A stretch of 64,000 nt of DNA, taken from positions 4,216,001-4,280,000 of the forward strand of contig NZ_RBKU01000001.1 in assembly GCF_003633615.1 (NCBI RefSeq), in the 5' to 3' direction. The notes under the pieces were generated by a model. The model did no database searches, was not told the origin of the DNA, and saw nothing but the letters and a program-made list of their open reading frames with translations. Of this stretch, positions 42,818-50,407 are shown in pieces (positions within the stretch are counted from its first letter, which is position 1; each line of letters starts with the position of its first letter). The translations under genes were made by a program, and so were the position numbers. Origin of the DNA: Mucilaginibacter gracilis (GTDB taxonomy: Bacteria > Bacteroidota > Bacteroidia > Sphingobacteriales > Sphingobacteriaceae).

Positions 42818-43084
42818 ATGATTGAAGACGACATGTTTATGTTGCCCGTTGAGTATATGGGCGATGAATTTGAATTTGAAGCACGCCTGCTTTTTGCTGG
42901 TTACACTCATCGTTTTGAGGTTTTTGTTGATGAAATGCCGGTTTTGTTTGAACCCGACGAAGAGTTAAACTATCGTGCCACTGTTAGCGCCGGCGATGTT
43001 GATAAAAAAAATAGCTGGCTAACTTATGGCTTGCTGCAAGCTATAGCTCAACAATTAAGCGCCTTAACCGCAAACCGTATATGA
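42818..43084 (+). CDS. Small conserved-looking hypothetical protein next to the MtfA-like gene
   Basis: 88 residues, acidic: MFMLPVEYMGDEFEFEARLLFAGYTHRFEVFVD, then a short linker and a C-terminal helix (SWLTYGLLQAIAQQLSALT). Reads as a compact alpha/beta domain. The alternation in RLLFAGYTHRFEVFV suggests a beta hairpin. No family recognised. Its stop overlaps the start of the peptidase gene by 4 bp (ATGA), so the two are translationally coupled and probably act together. Confidence 0.65.
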   Translation: MIEDDMFMLPVEYMGDEFEFEARLLFAGYTHRFEVFVDEMPVLFEPDEELNYRATVSAGDVDKKNSWLTYGLLQAIAQQLSALTANRI

Positions 43085-43869
43085 TGTTGCCGGCACTTAT
43101 TGTTTTTTTGTTGGTTGCGGCCTATTTCTTTTTCAGGAAAAAGGCAAGTACTGCTAAACACGCCACCGCTTCGCTTGTTAATTACCCGGAGATATTACAA
43201 ACCCATATCAGCTATTATCAAAAACTAAATACTGCCGAACAGAGCCGCTTTTTGCTTAAAATAAACGGGTTTTTGAATAATACCCGTATTGAAGGCGTTG
43301 GAACCGAAGTAACGGATGTTGACCGTGTAATGATAGCAGCAAGCGCAGTGATACCTGTTTTTGGTTTCCCCGAGTGGCGTTACAGCAACCTCACCAATGT
43401 AATATTATATCCTGATACTTTTGATGGCGATTTTCAGTTTGAGGGTGGTAACCGTAATATTTTGGGCATGGTGGGTTCGGGCTACATGAACGGGCAGATG
43501 CTGCTATCAAGGGCTGCACTGGTTAAGGGTTTTTCTGAAAATAGCGGAAAAGAAAATACCGCAATACATGAGTTTGTGCATTTGATTGATAAATCTGACG
43601 GGGCTACCGATGGCGTTCCCGAAAATATTTTAGCGCACCAATACGCCGAACCCTGGCTTAAAATGATACACCAGGAAATGCGGAGGATAGAAGAAGGCAA
43701 ATCGGACATTGACCCTTATGCTTTGACCAATGAGGCCGAGTTTTTGGCCGTCGTGTCGGAATACTTTTTTACCAAACCCGACCAGTTTCAACACAAGCAT
43801 CCCGAGTTATACAAATCCCTCATGCGCATTTTTGGGCAAAACCCTGCCGATGTGCCTCAAATCTTTTAA
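43081..43869 (+). CDS. MtfA-like zinc-dependent peptidase (M90 family)
   Basis: 262 residues. An N-terminal membrane helix (LPALIVFLLVAAYFFF) precedes an M90 domain with the zinc motif H163-E-F-V-H167 in IHEFVHLIDKSDGATDGVP. A later acidic helix TNEAEFLAVVSEYFF supplies the third ligand Glu, and FPEWRYSNLTNVILYPDTF is typical of the family. E. coli MtfA is cytosolic and acts on the sugar regulator Mlc. This one has a membrane anchor, so its targets may differ. It starts inside the stop of the small gene at 42818. Confidence 0.88.
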   Translation: MMLPALIVFLLVAAYFFFRKKASTAKHATASLVNYPEILQTHISYYQKLNTAEQSRFLLKINGFLNNTRIEGVGTEVTDVDRVMIAASAVIPVFGFPEWRYSNLTNVILYPDTFDGDFQFEGGNRNILGMVGSGYMNGQMLLSRAALVKGFSENSGKENTAIHEFVHLIDKSDGATDGVPENILAHQYAEPWLKMIHQEMRRIEEGKSDIDPYALTNEAEFLAVVSEYFFTKPDQFQHKHPELYKSLMRIFGQNPADVPQIF

Positions 43870-43945
43870 GATAATACAATCGGATTCAATTAAATATTCC
43901 TTTTTTAAAAAAAAATAGCGTTTTTTTGAGTAAGTGGCGCAATTG

Positions 43946-46900
43946 ATGAAACTAAGCAATGAAAACGGACTGATTTGGGATGATTTTAGTTTTGAAGGTC
44001 TTAACGCACATATTATTGCCCAGCAAACACAGGGCGGTGTGTCTTTCGATAAGCAATCCGTACAGTCAATAATTGCCGAAAGCTTGCAGCTTAACCAGGG
44101 CGTTTTTACCGGTCAATATCAAACCGTAGCCTTCCCGCTGGTAGATGTAAATTTAAACGGAGATAATTTACATGTTTATTGCACCTGCACCCATGCCCCA
44201 GGTAAGCTTTGCGAACACGAGGGGTACGTATTAAGTGCTATTTTACAACGTGACGAGTTTCGAATATTTTTTGACCATGCGCTGCGCCTCGAAAAATTAA
44301 AAAAGTTTGCTGCAGACTATGGGATGGATAAGGAACCCAATCTGGACGAACATTTTGCAGTTGATTATGCCAACAAAAGAGTAAGTTTTAGTGCGCGGCA
44401 TACAGGTTTAATACCCATAACTACCCATAGCCTGGGCCTAATGAAAGCCAGCGTATTAACAACCGTAACTGCGCAGAAAAATATTACCGATACTGATGAG
44501 CAACGCCTTTGCGTACTGCTTAGGCAGCATAAATATTATGGCTATCTTATAGTTGAATTGTTCCGCGCTAAAACTACTAAAGACGGTAAAATTAAAAATC
44601 CTCTTACCTCCGTGGCCCCGCTTGATATGCTGTGGGAAACCGACGATCCGCAGGCTGTTAAATTTTTTACAGGTATTCACAAATTTCAAAGTCACAGTCA
44701 AACTCAAAAAAACGAATCGGATTTGCCTGCGTTGAGGGCAATTATCAACAACCCACTCAATTACAATTTTTACCGGCACGATGGCAGCGTTTCAGAAAAC
44801 GTAACCGCTGCATCCGTATTTCCCGTTAAGGTGAGCATTGCTCAAAACCAACTGAGTTTAAAAGTAGATACCAAAGCACAATTTTACGAACTATCGGGCC
44901 AGATAAAAATAAACAACACCGTTTATAAATTGAACGAGTTGCAGGTGATGTTTACCTATTTTCTAGCTATCAACAACACGCTTTATCTGGTTGATAATAA
45001 GCAGCTATTAGGGGTAATAGCGTTACTAAAAAACAAGCCCGATAACCTGTTGGTACACACATCAAAATACCCGGAATTTAAAAAGCAATTGCTTACCAAC
45101 CTGGAAGACCACGTAGGTATTGAGTACAAGCACATTAAACCTGCTACCGCAAAACAATTGGAGCAGCAAGGCTTTAAAGAGGATATTGAAAGGTTAATTT
45201 ACCTTTCGGATTTTGGGCAGCACGTGATGCTGATACCGGTTATAAGATATGGCGAAGTAGAGATCCCGATAAGGAGCAGGCGGCAAATATTTAGCGCCGA
45301 TATTAAAGGCACCGAATTTAAGGTGCAAAGGAGCGAGGATGAAGAAATAGCCTTTACATCGTTATTGGTGAGGCAGCATCCTTACTTTGATGAACAATTG
45401 GAAAACGATTTACATTATTTTTACCTGCACAAAAAACGATTTTTGCAGGAAGATTGGTTTTTAAACACTTTTGAACATTGGCAGCAGGCCGGTGTTACTA
45501 TTTTAGGTTTTAACGAGTTAGAGGGCAATAAACTTAACCCCAATAAAGTAAAAATTACCATACAGGTTTTAAGCGGCATAAACTGGTTTAATACCATAGT
45601 TAAAGCGCGTTTTGGTAAAAAAAAGGCAGCTTTACAGCATATACAAAGGGCCATAAAAAACAAAAGCAAATATGTGCAACTGGACGATGGCACAATGGGC
45701 ATATTGCCCGAAGAGTGGATAGCCAAGTTTACCAACTATTTTAACAGCGGCGAGATAGCCGACGATGAAACTATCCGCACACCCAAAATTAATTTTGCGG
45801 CCATTGACTTATGGTATGAGCAGCAATTACTGGATGAAGGCGTTAAAAAAGAAATTAGCTTTTACCGCGATAGGCTCGCTAATTTTGATTCCATCAAAGC
45901 CGTTGATACCCCAGCCGGGCTAAACGGAACCTTGCGCAACTATCAAAAACAAGGGCTAAACTGGCTTAATTTTTTAGACGATTTTAACTTTGGCGGCTGC
46001 CTGGCCGATGATATGGGCCTTGGCAAAACCATTCAAATTATCGCTTTTATATTGTTACAAAGGGCCAAGGCACCGCACAATGTTAATTTACTGGTGGTAC
46101 CTACATCGCTCATTTTTAACTGGCAGGCCGAGGTTGCCAAATTTGCACCATCTATCAGGATACATACCATTTATGGTGCCGATCGTATTAAAAACACGGA
46201 GCAATTTGAGCAGTACGAAATAATACTTACCTCGTATGGAACCTTACTGGCGGATATTAATTTTTTGAAAGATTACCAGTTTAACTACGTTTTTTTGGAT
46301 GAATCGCAACTGATAAAAAATCCCGAATCGCAAAGGTATAAAACGGTTAGGCTGCTAAAATCTCGCAATAAAATTGTGATTACCGGTACCCCGATGGAAA
46401 ACAATTCGTACGATTTATATGGTCAGCTATCTTTTGCCTGTCCCGGTTTGTTGGGCAGCAAGCAATATTTTAAAGATATTTATTTAAACCCGATAGATCA
46501 GTTTAAAAACAGCAAGCGGTTGCTGGAACTGCAGGCCAAAATAAAACCATTTGTACTGCGCCGTACCAAGCAGGAAGTTGCCAAAGAACTGCCCGATAAA
46601 ACAGAAATGGTTTTATACTGCGAAATGGGAGCGGAGCAGCGACGCATTTACGATGCCTACGAAAAGGAATTTAGGGAATTTATATCGGCAACTACTAACG
46701 ACGAAATACGCAAAAGCCCGATGAATGTGCTTAAAGGACTAACGCGGCTAAGGCAAATATGCGATTCGCCAATTTTACTGGGAGATGATAAGGTATCTGA
46801 TGACGGATCGGCAAAAATTGACATGCTTATTGAAGAGATAACCGGCAAAATGGGCCAGCATAAAATACTGGTATTCTCGCAGTTTGTAACCATGTTAAAC

Positions 46901-47326
46901 CTTATCCGGAAAGAGCTCACAAAAAGGAATATCCGTTTTTCGTACCTAACAGGCAGCACCGGTAACAGGCAATCGGTAGTTAAGGGGTTTCAGGAAGATA
47001 ACGAGATCCGCGTATTTTTAATTAGCCTCAAAGCCGGCGGAACCGGCTTAAATTTAACCGAAGCCGACTACGTGTACTTGGTTGACCCCTGGTGGAACCC
47101 CGCTGTAGAAAACCAGGCTATTGACCGCTCGCACCGGATAGGCCAAAACAAAAACATTGTAGCTGTACGCATGATATGTACCAATACCGTAGAAGAAAAA
47201 ATACTGCTGGTACAACAAACCAAACGCGAATTAACCGAAGGCTTAATACAGGCAAACAACTCATTTATAGGGTCGTTAACCAAAACCGACCTGCTTAATT
47301 TACTTTCAAAGTCAATCCCTTCTTAA
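43946..47326 (+). CDS. SWIM-domain SNF2-family DNA-dependent ATPase/helicase
   Basis: 1126 residues from the ATG at 43946 (a GTG at 43934 is possible). An N-terminal SWIM zinc finger (C-T-C-T-H ... L-C-E-H, about residues 74-88) is followed by a long bacterial SNF2-associated region. Then comes the SNF2 ATPase (about 650-900) with Walker A DDMGLGKTIQ, a Walker B of DESQLIKN in place of the usual DEAQ, and VITGTPMENN. The helicase C domain (about 960-1090) has VFSQFVTMLNLI, LISLKAGGTGLNLTEADYV and AIDRSHRIGQ. Probably remodels protein-DNA complexes; bacterial SWIM/SNF2 proteins are poorly characterised. Same strand as the MtfA-like gene but 76 bp away. Confidence 0.93.
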   Translation: MKLSNENGLIWDDFSFEGLNAHIIAQQTQGGVSFDKQSVQSIIAESLQLNQGVFTGQYQTVAFPLVDVNLNGDNLHVYCTCTHAPGKLCEHEGYVLSAILQRDEFRIFFDHALRLEKLKKFAADYGMDKEPNLDEHFAVDYANKRVSFSARHTGLIPITTHSLGLMKASVLTTVTAQKNITDTDEQRLCVLLRQHKYYGYLIVELFRAKTTKDGKIKNPLTSVAPLDMLWETDDPQAVKFFTGIHKFQSHSQTQKNESDLPALRAIINNPLNYNFYRHDGSVSENVTAASVFPVKVSIAQNQLSLKVDTKAQFYELSGQIKINNTVYKLNELQVMFTYFLAINNTLYLVDNKQLLGVIALLKNKPDNLLVHTSKYPEFKKQLLTNLEDHVGIEYKHIKPATAKQLEQQGFKEDIERLIYLSDFGQHVMLIPVIRYGEVEIPIRSRRQIFSADIKGTEFKVQRSEDEEIAFTSLLVRQHPYFDEQLENDLHYFYLHKKRFLQEDWFLNTFEHWQQAGVTILGFNELEGNKLNPNKVKITIQVLSGINWFNTIVKARFGKKKAALQHIQRAIKNKSKYVQLDDGTMGILPEEWIAKFTNYFNSGEIADDETIRTPKINFAAIDLWYEQQLLDEGVKKEISFYRDRLANFDSIKAVDTPAGLNGTLRNYQKQGLNWLNFLDDFNFGGCLADDMGLGKTIQIIAFILLQRAKAPHNVNLLVVPTSLIFNWQAEVAKFAPSIRIHTIYGADRIKNTEQFEQYEIILTSYGTLLADINFLKDYQFNYVFLDESQLIKNPESQRYKTVRLLKSRNKIVITGTPMENNSYDLYGQLSFACPGLLGSKQYFKDIYLNPIDQFKNSKRLLELQAKIKPFVLRRTKQEVAKELPDKTEMVLYCEMGAEQRRIYDAYEKEFREFISATTNDEIRKSPMNVLKGLTRLRQICDSPILLGDDKVSDDGSAKIDMLIEEITGKMGQHKILVFSQFVTMLNLIRKELTKRNIRFSYLTGSTGNRQSVVKGFQEDNEIRVFLISLKAGGTGLNLTEADYVYLVDPWWNPAVENQAIDRSHRIGQNKNIVAVRMICTNTVEEKILLVQQTKRELTEGLIQANNSFIGSLTKTDLLNLLSKSIPS

Positions 47327-47380
47327 TTGGTTTTTAAACCTCCGTTATCAGTAAAATGTCATCTCTTTTTTATTTATTGG

Positions 47381-47402
47381 TATATCGGGAATAACCGATA
47401 TA
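47381..47402 (+). promoter_or_regulatory. Dyad operator overlapping the arsR-type promoter
   Basis: Perfect 8-bp inverted repeat TATATCGG-GAATAA-CCGATATA. Its right arm overlaps the first two bases of the -7 box at 47401. The position suits autorepression by the ArsR-family protein encoded 11 bp downstream. Confidence 0.6.
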
Positions 47403-47408
47403 TCTTTG
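47401..47408 (+). promoter_or_regulatory. -7 promoter box (TATCTTTG) four bases from the arsR-type start
   Basis: Matches TAnnTTTG. TGCT separates it from the ATG at 47413, predicting a leaderless mRNA. Confidence 0.65.
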
Positions 47409-47412
47409 TGCT

Positions 47413-47712
47413 ATGGATCAGGTAGAAGTATTCAAAGCTCTTTCTAACAAAACCCGGTTGCAAATATTAAACTGGTTAAAACACCCCGAGTTGAGTTTTC
47501 CGGAGCAAGCCGTACATGGGTACGATATTGGCGTATGCGTAGGGCAAATTCAGCAGAAGGCTGGTTTAACGCAGTCCACCGTTTCAGAGTATTTGTCGGT
47601 TTTACAGCGCGCAGGCCTGGTAAAGTCAACCCGCAAGGGGCAGTGGACTTATTATATGCGTAATGAAGAAACCTTTGCTGCTTTAAGCCAGTTAATCCAT
47701 TCACAAATTTAA
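47413..47712 (+). CDS. ArsR-family winged-helix transcriptional regulator
   Basis: 99 residues. VEVFKALSNKTRLQILNWLKHP is the classic ArsR opening. The recognition helix region is GLTQSTVSEYLSVLQRAGLVKSTRKGQWTYY. Two Cys (IGVCVGQ) and His residues lie between, but the standard ELCVCDL metal box is absent, so it may respond to an organic or redox signal rather than to a metal. First gene of an apparent operon with two flavin oxidoreductases (25 and 56 bp gaps). The dyad overlapping its own promoter points to autorepression. Confidence 0.92.
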   Translation: MDQVEVFKALSNKTRLQILNWLKHPELSFPEQAVHGYDIGVCVGQIQQKAGLTQSTVSEYLSVLQRAGLVKSTRKGQWTYYMRNEETFAALSQLIHSQI

Positions 47713-47736
47713 ATTACATTACTTATTTTAAACATC

Positions 47737-48840
47737 ATGAGCACAAATAGCTTATTTCAACCCTTTCAATTAAAATCGTTAAATATTAAAAACCGAATTG
47801 TAATGGCCCCCATGACGCGTTCTTTCTCGCCAAACGGAGTGCCCACAGCCGATGTTGCCGCCTATTACCGCAAACGCGCCGAAGGTGAGGTAGGTTTAAT
47901 ATTGTCGGAAGGAACGGTTATCGAACGGGTTTCATCATCTAACGATGCCAATATTCCGCATTTTTATGGTAAAGAAGCTTTAGCAGGCTGGCAAAATGTA
48001 ATTGATGGCGTACATGCCGAAGGTGGTAGCATGGGGCCGCAAATATGGCACATGGGTATTATGGATAATCACCAATCGGGATGGCTGCCTGCCCAACCGT
48101 TTGAAGGTCCGTCGGGCCTAAACAGGCCAGGCTTTAACAACGGTAAAAGCATGACCGAGCAGGATATTGCAGATACCATTGCCGCATTTGGCCGCGCCGC
48201 CGCAGATGCTAAAAGCCTGGGTTTTGATTGTGTGGAAATACATGGGGCACACGGTTACCTTATAGATCAGTTTTTTTGGGACGCAACCAACCAACGCGAT
48301 GATATTTATGGTGGCAAAACCTTGCCCGAGCGTAGCCGGTTTGCGATAGAAGTTATTAAGGAAGTGCGTAAACAGGTAGGCGAAGATTTTGCTATCATTA
48401 TCCGTTTATCGCAATTTAAACCCGCGGCTTACACAAATCAACTGGCTAAAACACCGTCGGAGATGGAGGCATGGTTAAACCCTTTGGCAGATGCCGGAGT
48501 AGATATTTTTCATTGTTCGCAACGCCGTTTCTGGGAGCCCGAGTTTGCCGGATCTGACCTTAACTTTGCCGGCTGGGCAAAAAAACTAAGCGGAAAAGCA
48601 ACAATCACGGTAGGTTCTGTGGGCCTTAGCGGCGATTTTTTTGGAGCCTTTGCCGGCGAAAGTTCTGAGCCAAGTTCGTTAGAAGAATTAATGCGCCGCT
48701 TAGATCGTGGAGATTTTGACCTGGTTGCCGTAGGTAGGCCCTTGCTTGCCGACCCGCATTGGGCGCAAAAAATACGCGACGGTAAAAACAGCGAATTAAA
48801 AGGCTTCACCAAAGCCGCACTTGGCGAATTGGTATTATAA
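47737..48840 (+). CDS. Old yellow enzyme family NADH:flavin oxidoreductase
   Basis: 367 residues, FMN-dependent TIM barrel. VMAPMTRSFSPNGVP is the N-terminal FMN-binding segment, and PQIWHMG follows. CVEIHGAHGYLIDQFFW contains the active-site H-x-x-H equivalents, and the C-terminal phosphate site is LVAVGRPLLADP. Old yellow enzymes reduce activated C=C bonds, nitroesters and other electrophiles with NAD(P)H. Lies 25 bp after an ArsR-type regulator and before a luciferase-like monooxygenase, so a stress- or xenobiotic-response role is likely (inference). Confidence 0.93.
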   Translation: MSTNSLFQPFQLKSLNIKNRIVMAPMTRSFSPNGVPTADVAAYYRKRAEGEVGLILSEGTVIERVSSSNDANIPHFYGKEALAGWQNVIDGVHAEGGSMGPQIWHMGIMDNHQSGWLPAQPFEGPSGLNRPGFNNGKSMTEQDIADTIAAFGRAAADAKSLGFDCVEIHGAHGYLIDQFFWDATNQRDDIYGGKTLPERSRFAIEVIKEVRKQVGEDFAIIIRLSQFKPAAYTNQLAKTPSEMEAWLNPLADAGVDIFHCSQRRFWEPEFAGSDLNFAGWAKKLSGKATITVGSVGLSGDFFGAFAGESSEPSSLEELMRRLDRGDFDLVAVGRPLLADPHWAQKIRDGKNSELKGFTKAALGELVL

Positions 48841-48848
48841 TAAAAGTA

Positions 48849-48877
48849 AAGGGATCAATATTTAATGTTGATCCCTT
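48849..48877 (+). terminator. Hairpin between the OYE and LLM genes
   Basis: A perfect 10-bp stem AAGGGATCAA with TTGATCCCTT and a 9-nt loop, 20 bp before the next ATG. No T-run follows, so partial termination or mRNA stabilisation is more likely than a full stop. Confidence 0.45.
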
Positions 48878-48896
48878 CACTAATTGAACTATAAAA

Positions 48897-49907
48897 ATGA
48901 GTTTGAAACAGTTAACAGATATAAAATATTCGGTGCTCGATCTGGCTACAGTTGTAGAAGGGCAAACGCCGGCAGATACATTTAAACACAGCCTGGATTT
49001 GGCCCAACAGGCCGAAAAGCTGGGTTACACCCGCTATTGGTTTGCCGAACATCATAACATGATGGGGGTGGCAAGTTCGGCACCAGCTGTTCTTATAGGG
49101 TATATTGCAGGGGGTACTAAAAGCATCAGGGTAGGTTCGGGCGGTATTATGCTGCCCAACCACGCGCCGCTTATTGTGGCCGAACAATTTGGCACCCTGG
49201 CCTCTTTATATCCCGATAGGATAGACCTTGGCCTGGGCCGCGCACCCGGAACCGACCAGGTTACCGCTATGGCCATCCGTGGCGAAAACATGAACGCCGC
49301 ACACAACTTCCCCAAAGATGTTGAACGCCTGCAAACACTATTTGCCGCCGATAATTATGATGGCAGGGTAAGGGCAAATCCTGGCGAGGGGCTTGATATT
49401 CCCATCTGGATATTAGGTTCAAGTACTGATAGCGCGCGTTTGGCTGCTGCAAAAGGGTTACCTTATGCTTTTGCAAGCCACTTTGCACCAGCTTATTTTT
49501 TGGAAGCTATTAAACTGTATCGCGAAAACTTTAGGCCGTCGGCTGTATTAAAGCAGCCCTATGTTATGGCTTGTGTAAATGTGGTAGCTGCCGATACCGA
49601 CCAGCGGGCAGAATACCTTGCTACCTCGGTAAAGCAGTTTTTTATGGGTGTTATAACAGGCAAACGCCGCCTGTTGCAACCTCCTGTTGAAAGTATGGAC
49701 GATATTTGGACCATTTACGAGCGCGACGCCGTAGAGCAAATGTTAGGCTACTCGTTTATAGGCAGTGTACAATCTATAAAAAGCCAGATGCGTGATTTTG
49801 TAAATAAAACACAAGTTGACGAGGTAATGGCTACTTCTCACGTTTTCGACCATAGCGAAAAAATGCACTCCTATAAGCTTTTTGCCGAAGTGATGAAACA
49901 AGTATAA
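48897..49907 (+). CDS. LLM class flavin-dependent oxidoreductase (luciferase-like)
   Basis: 336 residues, bacterial-luciferase fold. YTRYWFAEHHNMMGVASSAPAVLIGYIA, IRVGSGGIMLPNHAPLIVAEQFGTLASLYPDRIDLGLGRAPGTD and IWILGSSTDSARLAAAKGLPYAFASHFAP are the conserved FMN/reduced-flavin segments of the LLM oxidoreductases often annotated as alkane monooxygenase-like. The substrate is unknown. Third gene after ArsR and old yellow enzyme; the two flavoenzymes may act in sequence on one compound, or one may supply reduced flavin to the other. Confidence 0.92.
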   Translation: MSLKQLTDIKYSVLDLATVVEGQTPADTFKHSLDLAQQAEKLGYTRYWFAEHHNMMGVASSAPAVLIGYIAGGTKSIRVGSGGIMLPNHAPLIVAEQFGTLASLYPDRIDLGLGRAPGTDQVTAMAIRGENMNAAHNFPKDVERLQTLFAADNYDGRVRANPGEGLDIPIWILGSSTDSARLAAAKGLPYAFASHFAPAYFLEAIKLYRENFRPSAVLKQPYVMACVNVVAADTDQRAEYLATSVKQFFMGVITGKRRLLQPPVESMDDIWTIYERDAVEQMLGYSFIGSVQSIKSQMRDFVNKTQVDEVMATSHVFDHSEKMHSYKLFAEVMKQV

Positions 49908-50407
49908 AGTTTAAGCATTTAGTTTAATTTTTAGAGGTTGGGCTAAAAGTTGTTTTATTAAAATTTGGTTAGGCGTAATTATTTTTAAATAAATATTTAT
50001 CCAACAAGTTTAGTATTAGGCCAACTATATAAACCTGACGATTTTAAAACGCCTGCAAATACAATTGATTTGCGGGCGTTGTTGTAACTTGTTGGCATGA
50101 AGTATATTGCATATACAAGTGTACGGAACGTGCTTTTAAATAACGATGCATTTTGCTTGTTTAAGGCTTAACAACAAGGAAATATTTTTTTAACATAATA
50201 ATAAACTAATTGCCCAAATAGCAGTTGTTTTTGATAGTGAAACTTGGCAAAGTTACGAGTGTATTAAACGGAACGTTCCTGTTTAAGCGTTAACCCAGTT
50301 GGTGTTGCAAAGGTTGGATCCGAATAAAATAGTCGTTGTTATTTGTTGAAAATCGTTATTATTGATGTGGCTTTCTCCGTTTTTGCCAATACACCTAGAG
50401 TTGAATA
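49908..50407. other. 500-bp intergenic region before the PUL regulator
   Basis: Contains a terminator-like hairpin at 50048-50080, then about 320 bp of AT-rich sequence without a convincing gene. A perfect 10-bp palindrome GGAACGTTCC (about 50273) and a related ACGGAACGTGC (about 50123) are the only motifs seen. Confidence 0.4.
50048..50080 (+). terminator. Terminator-like hairpin after the LLM gene
   Basis: A 13-bp stem AACGCCTGCAAAT with ATTTGCGGGCGTT (one T-G pair), a 7-nt loop, then GTTGTTGT. It lies 140 bp after the stop. Confidence 0.65.
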
